Below are positions 14,485 through 29,600 of a stretch of 64,000 nucleotides of DNA, piece by piece. Position numbers and translations under genes: made by a program. The notes below the pieces were generated by a model that worked only from the letters and a program-made list of their open reading frames with translations, was not told the DNA's origin and ran no database searches. This DNA comes from Lineus longissimus (Eukaryota; Nemertea; Pilidiophora; Heteronemertea; Lineidae): contig NC_088317.1 in NCBI RefSeq assembly GCF_910592395.1, positions 11,406,001-11,470,000 on the forward strand, written 5' to 3'. The stretch's first letter is position 1, and every line of letters starts with the position of its first letter.

Positions 14485-17400
14485 CCATTGCAGCCACCAG
14501 TTTCAATGTAAAAATAGGCGAATTCAGGGAAATCCAAGATGGCCAATACTTGAAGGGCTTCGTTCCTCTGCAACCAATTCAGCTAGGAGGTTGCTGTTAC
14601 GGTCTAGACACAGGTTTTTGGGGTCAATCTATCCATTGCAGCCATTGGCTTCAATATAAAAGATGAGCCATTGCAATAAAATCAGAGATGGCCGTAAAGA
14701 TGACCGTCAATACCTATAAGGCTCCGTTCCTCTGCAACCAATTCAGCTAGGAGGTTTATTTTGGTATCTAAACATAGGTTTTGGGGTCAAGCTATCCATT
14801 GCAGCCACAAGTTTCAATGTAAAGATAGGCAAATGCAGTGAAATCCAAGATGGCCAATACCTGAAGGGCTTCGTTCGTCTGCAACCAATTCGGCTATGAG
14901 GTTGATGTTACTGTCTAGACACAGGTTTTTGGGGTCAAGCTATCCATTGCAGCCACAAGTTTCACTGTAAAGATAGGGCAATGCAGTGAAATCCACGATG
15001 GCCAATACCTGAAGGGCTCCGTTCCTCTGCAACAAATTCAGCTAGGAGGTTGATGTTGGTGTATAGACACAGGTTTTTGGGGTCAAGCTATCCATTGCAG
15101 CCACCAGTTCAATGTAAAGATAGGGCAATGCAGTGAAATCCACGATGGCCAATACCTGAAGGGCTCTGTTCCTCTGCAACCAATTCAGCTGGGAGGTTGT
15201 CTAGACATAGGTCTAGCTATCTATTGCAGCCATCAATGTTACATCTTTTCATTGATGGCCAATGCAGTAAATTGTAAGATTGCCAATACCTGATGGGCTC
15301 CGTTCCTCTGCAACAAATTCAGCTGGGATGTTGATATCGGTGTATAGACACAGGTTTTTGGGGTCAAGCTATCCATTGCAGCCATTAGTTTCAATGTAAG
15401 ATGAGCCAATGCAGTGAAATCAGAGATGGCCGCCAAGATTGCCGCCAATACCTATAGGATCTTTGATACTCTGCAAAAAGCTATCCATTGCAGCCACCAG
15501 TTTCAAGGTAAAAATAGGCGAATTCAGGGAAATCCAAGATGGCCAATACCTGAAGGGCTTCGTTCCTCTGCAACCAATTCAGCTAGGAGGTTGATGTTAC
15601 TGTCTAGACACATGTTTTTGGGGTCAAGCTATCCATTGCAGTCACCAGTTTCAATGTAAAGATAGGCCAATGCAGAGAAATCCACGATAATCCAATACCT
15701 GATGGCTACCTTCCTCTGCAACCAATTGAGCTAGGAGGTTGGTGTTGGTGTCTAGACATAGGTTTTTGGGGTCAAGCTATCCATTGCAGCCATCAGTTTC
15801 AATATGAGATAGGCCATTGCAGTGAAATCGAGGATGGCCGCCAATACCTAGGAGGTTGCTGTTACGGTCTAGACACAGGTTTTTGGGGTCAATCTATCCA
15901 TTGCAGCCATTGGCTTCAATATAAAGATAGGGCAATGCAGTGAAATCCACGATGGCCAATACCTGAAGGGCTCTGTTCCTCTGCAACCAATTCAGCTGGG
16001 AGGTTGTCTAGACATAGGTCTAGCTATCTATTGCAGCCATCAATGTTACATCTTTTCATTGATGGCCAATGCAGTAAATTCTAAGATTGCCAATACCTGA
16101 TGGGCTCCGTTCCTCTGCAACGAATTCAGCTGGGATGTTGATATTGGTGTATAGACACAGGTTTTTGGGGTCAAGCTATCCATTGCAGCCATCAGTTTCA
16201 ATGTAAGATAGGCCAATGCAGTGAAATCAAAGATGGCCGCCAATACCTGTAGGGCTGCGTTCCTCTGCAACCAATTCAGCTAGGAGGTTGATGTTGGTGT
16301 CTAGACATAGGTTTTTGGGGTCAAGCTATCCATTGCAGCCATTAGTTTCAATGTAAGATGAGCCAATGCAGTGAAATCAGAGATGGCCGCCAAGATTGCC
16401 GCCAATACCTATAGGATCTTTGATACTCTGCAAAAAGCTATCCATTGCAGCCACCAGTTTCAAGGTAAAAATAGGCGAATTCAGGGAAATCCAAGATGGC
16501 CAATACCTGAAGGGCTTCGTTCCTCTGCAACCAATTCAGCTAGGAGGTTGATGTTACTGTCTAGACACATGTTTTTGGGGTCAAGCTATCCATTGCAGTC
16601 ACCAGTTTCAATGTAAAGATAGGCCAATGCAGAGAAATCCACGATAATCCAATACCTGATGGCTACCTTCCTCTGCAACCAATTGAGCTAGGAGGTTGGT
16701 GTTGGTGTCTAGACATAGGTTTTTGGGGTCAAGCTATCCATTGCAGCCATCAGTTTCAATATGAGATAGGCCATTGCAGTGAAATCGAGGATGGCCGCCA
16801 ATACCTGTAGGGCTCCGTACCTCTGCAACCAATTCAGCTAGGTGGTTGATGTTGGTGTCTAGAGATAGGTTTTTGGGGTCAAGCTATCCATTGCAGCCAC
16901 CAGTTTCAATGTAAAAATAGGCGAATTCAGGGAAATCCAAGATGGCCAATACTTGAAGGGCTTCGTTCCTCTGCAACCAATTCAGCTAGGAGGTTGCTGT
17001 TACGGTCTAGACACAGGTTTTTGGGGTCAATCTATCCATTGCAGCCATTGGCTTCAATATAAAAGATGAGCCATTGCAGTAAAATCAGAGATGGCCGTAA
17101 AGATGACCGTCAATACCTATAAGGCTCCGTTCCTCTGCAACCAATTCAGCTAGGAGGTTTATTTTGGTATCTAAACATAGGTTTTGGGGTCAAGCTATCC
17201 ATTGCAGCCACAAGTTTCAATGTAAAGATAGGCAAATGCAGTGAAATCCAAGATGGCCAATACCTGAAGGGCTTCGTTCGTCTGCAACCAATTCGGCTAT
17301 GAGGTTGATGTTACTGTCTAGACACAGGTTTTTGGGGTCAAGCTATCCATTGCAGCCATTAGTTTCAATGTAAGATGAGCCAATGCAGTGAAATCAGAGA

Positions 17401-17754
17401 TGGCCGCCAAGATTGCCGCCAATACCTATAGGATCTTTGATACTCTGCAAAAAGCTATCCATTGCAGCCACCAGTTTCAAGGTAAAAATAGGCGAATTCA
17501 GGGAAATCCAAGATGGCCAATACCTGAAGGGCTTCGTTCCTCTGCAACCAATTCAGCTAGGAGGTTGATGTTACTGTCTAGACACATGTTTTTGGGGTCA
17601 AGCTATCCATTGCAGTCACCAGTTTCAATGTAAAGATAGGGCAATGCAGTGAAATCCACGATGGCCAATACCTGAAGGGCTCTGTTCCTCTGCAACCAAT
17701 TCAGCTGGGAGGTTGTCTAGACATAGGTCTAGCTATCTATTGTAGCCATCAATG

Positions 17755-20700
17755 TTACATCTTTTCATTGATGGCCAATGCAGTAAATTCTAAGATTGCC
17801 AATACCTGATGGGCTCCGTTCCTCTGCAACAAATTCAGCTGGGATGTTGATATTGGTGTATAGACACAGGTTTTTGGGGTCAAGCTATCCATTGCAGCCA
17901 TTAGTTTCAATGTAAGATGAGCCAATGCAGTGAAATCAGAGATGGCCGCCAAGATTGCCGCCAATACCTATAGGATCTTTGATACTCTGCAAAAAGCTAT
18001 CCATTGCAGCCACCAGTTTCAAGGTAAAAATAGGCGAATTCAGGGAAAACCAAGATGGCCAATACCTGAAGGGCTTCGTTCCTCTGCAACCAATTCAGCT
18101 AGGAGGTTGATGTTACTGTCTAGACACATGTTTTTGGGGTCAAGCTATCCATTGCAGTCACCAGTTTCAATGTAAAGATAGGCCAATGCAGAGAAATCCA
18201 CGATAATCCAATACCTGATGGCTACCTTCCTCTGCAACCAATTGAGCTAGGAGGTTGGTGTTGGTGTCTAGACATAGGTTTTTGGGGTCAAGCTATCCAT
18301 TGCAGCCATCAGTTTCAATATGAGATAGGCCATTGCAGTGAAATCGAGGATGGCCGCCAATACCTGTAGGGCTCCGTACCTCTGCAACCAATTCAGCTAG
18401 GTGGTTGATGTTGGTGTCTAGAGATAGGTTTTTGGGGTCAAGCTATCCATTGCAGCCACCAGTTTCAATGTAAAAATAGGCGAATTCAGGGAAATCCAAG
18501 ATGGCCAATACTTGAAGGGCTTCGTTCCTCTGCAACCAATTCAGCTAGGAGGTTGCTGTTACGGTCTAGACACAGGTTTTTGGGGTCAATCTATCCATTG
18601 CAGCCATTGGCTTCAATATAAAAGATGAGCCATTGCAGTAAAATCAGAGATGGCCGTAAAGATGACCGTCAATACCTATAAGGCTCCGTTCCTCTGCAAC
18701 CAATTCAGCTAGGAGGTTGATGTTGGTGTATAGACACAGGTTTTTGGGGTCAAGCTATCCATTGCAGCCACCAGTTCAATGTAAAGATAGGGCAATGCAG
18801 TGAAATCCACGATGGCCAATACCTGAAGGGCTCCGTTCCTCTGCAACCAATTCAGCTAGGAGGTTTATTTTGGTATCTAAACATAGGTTTTGGGGTCAAG
18901 CTATCCATTGCAGCCACCAGTTCAATGTAAAGATAGGGCAATGCAGTGAAATCCACGATGGCCAATACCTGAAGGGCTCTGTTCCTCTGCAACCAATTCA
19001 GCTAGGAGGTTGATGTTACTGTCTAAACACAGGTTTTTGGGGAAAAGCTATCCATTGCAGCCACAAGTTTCAATATAAAGATAGGGCAATGCAGTGAAAT
19101 CCACGGTGGCCAATACCTGAAGGGCTCTGTTCCTCTGCAACCAATTCAGCTGGGAGGTTGTCTAGACATAGGTCTAGCTATCTATTGCAGCCATCAATGT
19201 TACATCTTTTCATTGATGGCCAATGCAGTAAATTGTAAGATTGCCAATACCTGATGGGCTCCGTTCCTCTGCAACAAATTCAGCTGGGATGTTGATATTG
19301 GTGTATAGACACAGGTTTTTGGGGTCAAGCTATCCATTGCAGCCATTAGTTTCAATGTAAGATGAGCCAATGCAGTGAAATCAGAGATGGCCGCCAAGAT
19401 TGCCGCCAATACCTATAGGATCTTTGATACTCTGCAAAAAGCTATCCATTGCAGCCACCAGTTTCAAGGTAAAAATAGGCGAATTCAGGGAAATCCAAGA
19501 TGGCCAATACCTGAAGGGCTTCGTTCCTCTGCAACCAATTCAGCTAGGAGGTTGATGTTACTGTCTAGACACATGTTTTTGGGGTCAAGCTATCCATTGC
19601 AGTCACCAGTTTCAATGTATAGATAGGCCAATGCAGAGAAATCCACGATAATCCAATACCTGATGGCTACCTTCCTCTGCAACCAATTGAGCTAGGAGGT
19701 TGGTGTTGGTGTCTAGACATAGGTTTTTGGGGTCAAGCTATCCATTGCAGCCATCAGTTTCAATATGAGATAGGCCATTGCAGTGAAATCGAGGATGGCC
19801 GCCAATACCTTGTAGGGCTCCGTACCTCTGCAACCAATTCAGCTAGGTGGTTTGTTTTGGTATCTAGACATAGATTTTTGGGGTCAAGCTATCCATTGCA
19901 GCCACAAGTTTCAATGTAAAGATAGGCGAATGCAGTGAAATCCAAAATGGCCAATACCTGAAGGGCTTCGTTCCTCTGCAACCAATTCAGCTAGGAGGTT
20001 GCTGTTACGGTCTAGACACAGGTTTTTGGGGTCAATCTATCCATTGCAGCCATTGGCTTCAATATAAAGATAGGGCAATGCAGTGAAATCCACGATGGCC
20101 AATACCTGAAGGGCTCTGTTCCTCTGCAACCAATTCAGCTGGGAGGTTGTCTAGACATAGGTCTAGCTATCTATTGCAGCCATCAATGTTACATCTTTTC
20201 ATTGATGGCCAATGCAGTAAATTCTAAGATTGCCAATACCTGATGGGCTCCGTTCCTCTGCAACGAATTCAGCTGGGATGTTGATATTGGTGTATAGACA
20301 CAGGTTTTTGGGGTCAAGCTATCCATTGCAGCCATCAGTTTCAATGTAAGATAGGCCAATGCAGTGAAATCAAAGATGGCCGCCAATACCTGTAGGGCTG
20401 CGTTCCTCTGCAACCAATTCAGCTAGGAGGTTGATGTTGGTGTCTAGACATAGGTTTTTGGGGTCAAGCTATCCATTGCAGCCATTAGTTTCAATGTAAG
20501 ATGAGCCAATGCAGTGAAATCAGAGATGGCCGCCAAGATTGCCGCCAATACCTATAGGATCTTTGATACTCTGCAAAAAGCTATCCATTGCAGCCACCAG
20601 TTTCAAGGTAAAAATAGGCGAATTCAGGGAAATCCAAGATGGCCAATACCTGAAGGGCTTCGTTCCTCTGCAACCAATTCAGCTAGGAGGTTGATGTTAC

Positions 20701-22047
20701 TGTCTAGACACATGTTTTTGGGGTCAAGCTATCCATTGCAGTCACCAGTTTCAATGTAAAGATAGGCCAATGCAGAGAAATCCACGATAATCCAATACCT
20801 GATGGCTACCTTCCTCTGCAACCAATTGAGCTAGGAGGTTGGTGTTGGTGTCTAGACATAGGTTTTTGGGGTCAAGCTATCCATTGCAGCCATCAGTTTC
20901 AATATGAGATAGGCCATTGCAGTGAAATCGAGGATGGCCGCCAATACCTGTAGGGCTCCGTACCTCTGCAACCAATTCAGCTAGGTGGTTGATGTTGGTG
21001 TCTAGAGATAGGTTTTTGGGGTCAAGCTATCCATTGCAGCCACCAGTTTCAATGTAAAAATAGGCGAATTCAGGGAAATCCAAGATGGCCAATACTTGAA
21101 GGGCTTCGTTCCTCTGCAACCAATTCAGCTAGGAGGTTGCTGTTACGGTCTAGACACAGGTTTTTGGGGTCAATCTATCCATTGCAGCCATTGGCTTCAA
21201 TATAAAAGATGAGCCATTGCAGTAAAATCAGAGATGGCCGTAAAGATGACCGTCAATACCTATAAGGCTCCGTTCCTCTGCAACCAATTCAGCTAGGAGG
21301 TTTATTTTGGTATCTAAACATAGGTTTTGGGGTCAAGCTATCCATTGCAGCCACAAGTTTCAATGTAAAGATAGGCAAATGCAGTGAAATCCAAGATGGC
21401 CAATACCTGAAGGGCTTCGTTCGTCTGCAACCAATTCGGCTATGAGGTTGATGTTACTGTCTAGACACAGGTTTTTGGGGTCAAGCTATCCATTGCAGCC
21501 ATTAGTTTCAATGTAAGATGAGCCAATGCAGTGAAATCAGAGATGGCCGCCAAGATTGCCGCCAATACCTATAGGATCTTTGATACTCTGCAAAAAGCTA
21601 TCCATTGCAGCCACCAGTTTCAAGGTAAAAATAGGCGAATTCAGGGAAATCCAAGATGGCCAATACCTGAAGGGCTTCGTTCCTCTGCAACCAATTCAGC
21701 TAGGAGGTTGATGTTACTGTCTAGACACATGTTTTTGGGGTCAAGCTATCCATTGCAGTCACCAGTTTCAATGTAAAGATAGGCCAATGCAGAGAAATCC
21801 ACGATAATCCAATACCTGATGGCTACCTTCCTCTGCAACCAATTGAGCTAGGAGGTTGGTGTTGGTGTCTAGACATAGGTTTTTGGGGTCAAGCTATCCA
21901 TTGCAGCCATCAGTTTCAATATGAAATAGGCCATTGCAGTGAAATCGAGGATGGCCGCCAATACCTGTAGGGCTCCGTACCTCTGCAACCAATTCAGCTA
22001 GGTGGTTGATGTTGGTGTCTAGAGATAGGTTTTCGGGGTCAAGCTAT
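17755..22047 (+). repeat. Long-range duplicate of 2199-6491 within the array
   Basis: Shared rare variants support a block copy rather than ordinary monomer similarity. TCTATTGTAGCC (usually TTGCAGCC) is seen just left of 2199 and of 17755. GGGAAAACCAAGATGG is seen near 2468 and 18044. Corresponding landmarks are 15,555-15,556 bp apart (for example 3820/19375, 4959/20514, 5976/21531). Confidence 0.75.
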
Positions 22048-23640
22048 CCATTGCAGCCACCAGTTTCAATGTAAAAATAGGCGAATTCAGGGAAATCCAA
22101 GATGGCCAATACTTGAAGGGCTTCGTTCCTCTGCAACCAATTCAGCTAGGAGGTTGCTGTTACGGTCTAGACACAGGTTTTTGGGGTCAATCTATCCATT
22201 GCAGCCATTGGCTTCAATATAAAAGATGAGCCATTGCAGTAAAATCAGAGATGGCCGTAAAGATGACCGTCAATACCTATAAGGCTCCGTTCCTCTGCAA
22301 CCAATTCAGCTAGGAGGTTTATTTTGGTATCTAAACATAGGTTTTGGGGTCAAGCTATCCATTGCAGCCACAAGTTTCAATGTAAAGATAGGCAAATGCA
22401 GTGAAATCCAAGATGGCCAATACCTGAAGGGCTTCGTTCGTCTGCAACCAATTCGGCTATGAGGTTGATGTTACTGTCTAGACACAGGTTTTTGGGGTCA
22501 AGCTATCCATTGCAGCCACAAGTTTCACTGTAAAGATAGGGCAATGCAGTGAAATCCACGATGGCCAATACCTGAAGGGCTTCGTTCCTCTGCAACCAAT
22601 TCAGCTAGGAGGTTTATTTTGGTATCTAAACATAGGTTTTGGGGTCAAGCTATCCATTGCAGCCACCAGTTCAATGTAAAGATAGGGCAATGCAGTGAAA
22701 TCCACGATGGCCAATACCTGAAGGGCTCTGTTCCTCTGCAACCAATTCAGCTAGGAGGTTGATGTTACTGTCTAAACACAGGTTTTTGGGGAAAAGCTAT
22801 CCATTGCAGCCACAAGTTTCAATATAAAGATAGGGCAATGCAGTGAAATCCACGATGGCCAATACCTGAAGGGCTCTGTTCCTCTGCAACCAATTCAGCT
22901 GGGAGGTTGTCTAGACATAGGTCTAGCTATCTATTGCAGCCATCAATGTTACATCTTTTCATTGATGGCCAATGCAGTAAATTCTAAGATTGCCAATACC
23001 TGATGGGCTCCGTTCCTCTGCAACAAATTCAGCTGGGATGTTGATATTGGTGTATAGACACAGGTTTTTGGGGTCAAGCTATCCATTGCAGCCATTAGTT
23101 TCAATGTAAGATGAGCCAATGCAGTGAAATCAGAGATGGCCGCCAAGATTGCCGCCAATACCTATAGGATCTTTGATACTCTGCAAAAAGCTATCCATTG
23201 CAGCCACCAGTTTCAAGGTAAAAATAGGCGAATTCAGGGAAATCCAAGATGGCCAATACCTGAAGGGCTTCGTTCCTCTGCAACCAATTCAGCTAGGAGG
23301 TTGATGTTACTGTCTAGACACATGTTTTTGGGGTCAAGCTATCCATTGCAGTCACCAGTTTCAATGTAAAGATAGGCCAATGCAGAGAAATCCACGATAA
23401 TCCAATACCTGATGGCTACCTTCCTCTGCAACCAATTGAGCTAGGAGGTTGGTGTTGGTGTCTAGACATAGGTTTTTGGGGTCAAGCTATCCATTGCAGC
23501 CATCAGTTTCAATATGAAATAGGCCATTGCAGTGAAATCGAGGATGGCCGCCAATACCTGTAGGGCTCCGTACCTCTGCAACCAATTCAGCTAGGTGGTT
23601 GATGTTGGTGTCTAGAGATAGGTTTTCGGGGTCAAGCTAT
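22048..23640 (+). repeat. 11-monomer higher-order repeat unit, extra copy in the right half
   Basis: This 1,593-bp unit between type A monomers at 22048 and 23641 has no counterpart at the matching place in the left half. Left of it the two halves align at an offset of about 15,555 bp; right of it at about 17,148 bp. The difference is exactly one unit, so it is an insertion or a deletion of one higher-order repeat. Confidence 0.78.
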
Positions 23641-26600
23641 CCATTGCAGCCACCAGTTTCAATGTAAAAATAGGCGAATTCAGGGAAATCCAAGATGGCC
23701 AATACTTGAAGGGCTTCGTTCCTCTGCAACCAATTCAGCTAGGAGGTTGCTGTTACGGTCTAGACACAGGTTTTTGGGGTCAATCTATCCATTGCAGCCA
23801 TTGGCTTCAATATAAAAGATGAGCCATTGCAGTAAAATCAGAGATGGCCGTAAAGATGACCGTCAATACCTATAAGGCTCCGTTCCTCTGCAACCAATTC
23901 AGCTAGGAGGTTTATTTTGGTATCTAAACATAGGTTTTGGGGTCAAGCTATCCATTGCAGCCACAAGTTTCAATGTAAAGATAGGCAAATGCAGTGAAAT
24001 CCAAGATGGCCAATACCTGAAGGGCTTCGTTCGTCTGCAACCAATTCGGCTATGAGGTTGATGTTACTGTCTAGACACAGGTTTTTGGGGTCAAGCTATC
24101 CATTGCAGCCACAAGTTTCACTGTAAAGATAGGGCAATGCAGTGAAATCCACGATGGCCAATACCTGAAGGGCTCCGTTCCTCTGCAACAAATTCAGCTA
24201 GGAGGTTGATGTTGGTGTATAGACACAGGTTTTTGGGGTCAAGCTATCCATTGCAGCCACCAGTTCAATGTAAAGATAGGGCAATGCAGTGAAATCCACG
24301 ATGGCCAATACCTGAAGGGCTCTGTTCCTCTGCAACCAATTCAGCTAGGAGGTTGATGTTACTGTCTAAACACAGGTTTTTGGGGAAAAGCTATCCATTG
24401 CAGCCACAAGTTTCAATATAAAGATAGGGCAATGCAGTGAAATCCACGATGGCCAATACCTGAAGGGCTCTGTTCCTCTGCAACCAATTCAGCTGGGAGG
24501 TTGTCTAGACATAGGTCTAGCTATCTATTGCAGCCATCAATGTTACATCTTTTCATTGATGGCCAATGCAGTAAATTCTAAGATTGCCAATACCTGATGG
24601 GCTCCGTTCCTCTGCAACAAATTCAGCTGGGATGTTGATATTGGTGTATAGACACAGGTTTTTGGGGTCAAGCTATCCATTGCAGCCATTAGTTTCAATG
24701 TAAGATGAGCCAATGCAGTGAAATCAGAGATGGCCGCCAAGATTGCCGCCAATACCTATAGGATCTTTGATACTCTGCAAAAAGCTATCCATTGCAGCCA
24801 CCAGTTTCAAGGTAAAAATAGGCGAATTCAGGGAAATCCAAGATGGCCAATACCTGAAGGGCTTCGTTCCTCTGCAACCAATTCAGCTAGGAGGTTGATG
24901 TTACTGTCTAGACACAGGTTTTTGGGGTCAAGCTATCCATTGCAGTCACCAGTTTCAATGTAAAGATAGGCCAATGCAGAGAAATCCACGATAATCCAAT
25001 ACCTGATGGCTACCTTCCTCTGCAACCAATTCAGCTAGGAGGTTGATGTTACTGTCTAGACACAGGTTTTTGGGGTCAAGCTATCCATTGCAGTCACCAG
25101 TTTCAATGTAAAGATAGGCCAATGCAAAGAAATCCACGATAATCCAATACCTGATGGCTACCTTCCTCTGCAACCAATTGAGCTAGGAGGTTGGTGTTGG
25201 TGTCTAGACATAGGTTTTTGGGGTCAAGCTATCCATTGCAGCCATCAGTTTCAATATGAGATAGGCCATTGCAGTGAAATCGAGGATGGCCGCCAATACC
25301 TTGTAGGGCTCCGTACCTCTGCAACCAATTCAGCTAGGTGGTTTATTTTGGTATCTAGACATAGATTTTTGGGGTCAAGCTATCCATTGCAGCCACAAGT
25401 TTCAATGTAAAGATAGGCGAATGCAGTGAAATCCAAAATGGCCAATACCTGAAGGGCTTCGTTCCTCTGCAACCAATTCAGCTAGGAGGTTGATGTTACT
25501 GTCTAGACACAGGTTTTTGGGGTCAATCTATCCATTGCAGCCATTGGCTTCAATATAAAGATAGGGCAATGCAGTGAAATCCACGATGGCCAATACCTGA
25601 AGGGCTCTGTTCCTCTGCAACCAATTCAGCTGGGAGGTTGTCTAGACATAGGTCTAGCTATCTATTGCAGCCATCAATGTTACATCTTTTCATTGATGGC
25701 CAATGCAGTAAATTCTAAGATTGCCAATACCTGATGGGCTCCGTTCCTCTGCAACGAATTCAGCTGGGATGTTGATATTGGTGTATAGACACAGGTTTTT
25801 GGGGTCAAGCTATCCATTGCAGCCATCAGTTTCAATGTAAGATAGGCCAATGCAGTGAAATCAAAGATGGCCGCCAATACCTGTAGGGCTGCGTTCCTCT
25901 GCAACCAATTCAGCTAGGAGGTTGATGTTGGTGTCTAGACATAGGTTTTTGGGGTCAAGCTATCCATTGCAGCCATTAGTTTCAATGTAAGATGAGCCAA
26001 TGCAGTGAAATCAGAGATGGCCGCCAAGATTGCCGCCAATACCTATAGGATCTTTGATACTCTGCAAAAAGCTATCCATTGCAGCCACCAGTTTCAAGGT
26101 AAAAATAGGCGAATTCAGGGAAATCCAAGATGGCCAATACCTGAAGGGCTTCGTTCCTCTGCAACCAATTCAGCTAGGAGGTTGATGTTACTGTCTAGAC
26201 ACATGTTTTTGGGGTCAAGCTATCCATTGCAGTCACCAGTTTCAATGTAAAGATAGGCCAATGCAGAGAAATCCACGATAATCCAATACCTGATGGCTAC
26301 CTTCCTCTGCAACCAATTGAGCTAGGAGGTTGGTGTTGGTGTCTAGACATAGGTTTTTGGGGTCAAGCTATCCATTGCAGCCATCAGTTTCAATGTAAGA
26401 TAGGCCATTGCAGTGAAATCGAGGATGGCCGCCAATACCTGTAGGGCTCCGTACCTCTGCAACCAATTCAGCTAGGTGGTTGATGTTGGTGTCTAGAGAT
26501 AGGTTTTTGGGGTCAAGCTATCCATTGCAGCCACCAGTTTCAATGTAAAAATAGGCGAATTCAGGGAAATCCAAGATGGCCAATACTTGAAGGGCTTCGT

Positions 26601-29600
26601 TCCTCTGCAACCAATTCAGCTAGGAGGTTGCTGTTACGGTCTAGACACAGGTTTTTGGGGTCAATCTATCCATTGCAGCCATTGGCTTCAATATAAAAGA
26701 TGAGCCATTGCAGTAAAATCAGAGATGGCCGTAAAGATGACCGTCAATACCTATAAGGCTCCGTTCCTCTGCAACCAATTCAGCTAGGAGGTTTATTTTG
26801 GTATCTAAACATAGGTTTTGGGGTCAAGCTATCCATTGCAGCCACAAGTTTCAATGTAAAGATAGGCAAATGCAGTGAAATCCAAGATGGCCAATACCTG
26901 AAGGGCTTCGTTCGTCTGCAACCAATTCGGCTATGAGGTTGATGTTACTGTCTAGACACAGGTTTTTGGGGTCAAGCTATCCATTGCAGCCATTAGTTTC
27001 AATGTAAGATGAGCGAATGCAGTGAAATCAGAGATGGCCGCCAAGATTGCCGCCAATACCTATAGGATCTTTGATACTCTGCAAAAAGCTATCCATTGCA
27101 GCCACCAGTTTCAAGGTAAAAATAGGCGAATTCAGGGAAATCCAAGATGGCCAATACCTGAAGGGCTTCGTTCCTCTGCAACCAATTCAGCTAGGAGGTT
27201 GATGTTACTGTCTAGACACATGTTTTTGGGGTCAAGCTATCCATTGCAGTCACCAGTTTCAATGTAAAGATAGGCCAATGCAGAGAAATCCACGATAATC
27301 CAATACCTGATGGCTACCTTCCTCTGCAACCAATTGAGCTAGGAGGTTGGTGTTGGTGTCTAGACATAGGTTTTTGGGGTCAAGCTATCCATTGCAGCCA
27401 TCAGTTTCAATATGAAATAGGCCATTGCAGTGAAATCGAGGATGGCCGCCAATACCTGTAGGGCTCCGTACCTCTGCAACCAATTCAGCTAGGTGGTTGA
27501 TGTTGGTGTCTAGAGATAGGTTTTCGGGGTCAAGCTATCCATTGCAGCCACCAGTTTCAATGTAAAAATAGGCGAATTCAGGGAAATCCAAGATGGCCAA
27601 TACTTGAAGGGCTTCGTTCCTCTGCAACCAATTCAGCTAGGAGGTTGCTGTTACGGTCTAGACACAGGTTTTTGGGGTCAATCTATCCATTGCAGCCATT
27701 GGCTTCAATATAAAAGATGAGCCATTGCAGTAAAATCAGAGATGGCCGTAAAGATGACCGTCAATACCTATAAGGCTCCGTTCCTCTGCAACCAATTCAG
27801 CTAGGAGGTTTATTTTGGTATCTAAACATAGGTTTTGGGGTCAAGCTATCCATTGCAGCCACAAGTTTCAATGTAAAGATAGGCAAATGCAGTGAAATCC
27901 AAGATGGCCAATACCTGAAGGGCTTCGTTCGTCTGCAACCAATTCGGCTATGAGGTTGATGTTACTGTCTAGACACAGGTTTTTGGGGTCAAGCTATCCA
28001 TTGCAGCCACAAGTTTCACTGTAAAGATAGGGCAATGCAGTGAAATCCACGATGGCCAATACCTGAAGGGCTCCGTTCCTCTGCAACAAATTCAGCTAGG
28101 AGGTTGATGTTGGTGTATAGACACAGGTTTTTGGGGTCAAGCTATCCATTGCAGCCACCAGTTCAATGTAAAGATAGGGCAATGCAGTGAAATCCACGAT
28201 GGCCAATACCTGAAGGGCTCTGTTCCTCTGCAACCAATTCAGCTAGGAGGTTGATGTTACTGTCTAAACACAGGTTTTTGGGGAAAAGCTATCCATTGCA
28301 GCCACAAGTTTCAATATAAAGATAGGGCAATGCAGTGAAATCCACGATGGCCAATACCTGAAGGGCTCTGTTCCTCTGCAACCAATTCAGCTGGGAGGTT
28401 GTCTAGACATAGGTCTAGCTATCTATTGCAGCCATCAATGTTACATCTTTTCATTGATGGCCAATGCAGTAAATTCTAAGATTGCCAATACCTGATGGGC
28501 TCCGTTCCTCTGCAACAAATTCAGCTGGGATGTTGATATTGGTGTATAGACACAGGTTTTTGGGGTCAAGCTATCCATTGCAGCCATTAGTTTCAATGTA
28601 AGATGAGCCAATGCAGTGAAATCAGAGATGGCCGCCAAGATTGCCGCCAATACCTATAGGATCTTTGATACTCTGCAAAAAGCTATCCATTGCAGCCACC
28701 AGTTTCAAGGTAAAAATAGGCGAATTCAGGGAAATCCAAGATGGCCAATACCTGAAGGGCTTCGTTCCTCTGCAACCAATTCAGCTAGGAGGTTGATGTT
28801 ACTGTCTAGACACATGTTTTTGGGGTCAAGCTATCCATTGCAGTCACCAGTTTCAATGTAAAGATAGGCCAATGCAGAGAAATCCACGATAATCCAATAC
28901 CTGATGGCTACCTTCCTCTGCAACCAATTCAGCTAGGAGGTTGATGTTACTGTCTAGACACAGGTTTTTGGGGTCAAGCTATCCATTGCAGCCACCAGTT
29001 TCAATGTAAAGATAGGCCAATGCAGAGAAATCCACGATAATCCAATACCTGATGGCTACCTTCCTCTGCAACCAATTGAGCTAGGAGGTTGGTGTTGGTG
29101 TCTAGACATAGGTTTTTGGGGTCAAGCTATCCATTGCAGCCATCAGTTTCAATATGAGATAGGCCATTGCAGTGAAATCGAGGATGGCCGCCAATACCTT
29201 GTAGGGCTCCGTACCTCTGCAACCAATTCAGCTAGGTGGTTTATTTTGGTATCTAGACATAGATTTTTGGGGTCAAGCTATCCATTGCAGCCACAAGTTT
29301 CAATGTAAAGATAGGCGAATGCAGTGAAATCCAAAATGGCCAATACCTGAAGGGCTTCGTTCCTCTGCAACCAATTCAGCTAGGAGGTTGATGTTACGGT
29401 CTAGACACAGGTTTTTGGGGTCAATCTATCCATTGCAGCCATTGGCTTCAATATAAAAGATGAGCCATTGCAGTGAAATCAGAGATGGCCGCCAAGATGA
29501 CCGTCAATACCTATAAGGCTCCGTTCCTCTGCAACCAATGCAGCTAGGAGGTTTATTTTGGTATCTAAACATAGGTTTTGGGGTCAAGCTATCCATTGCA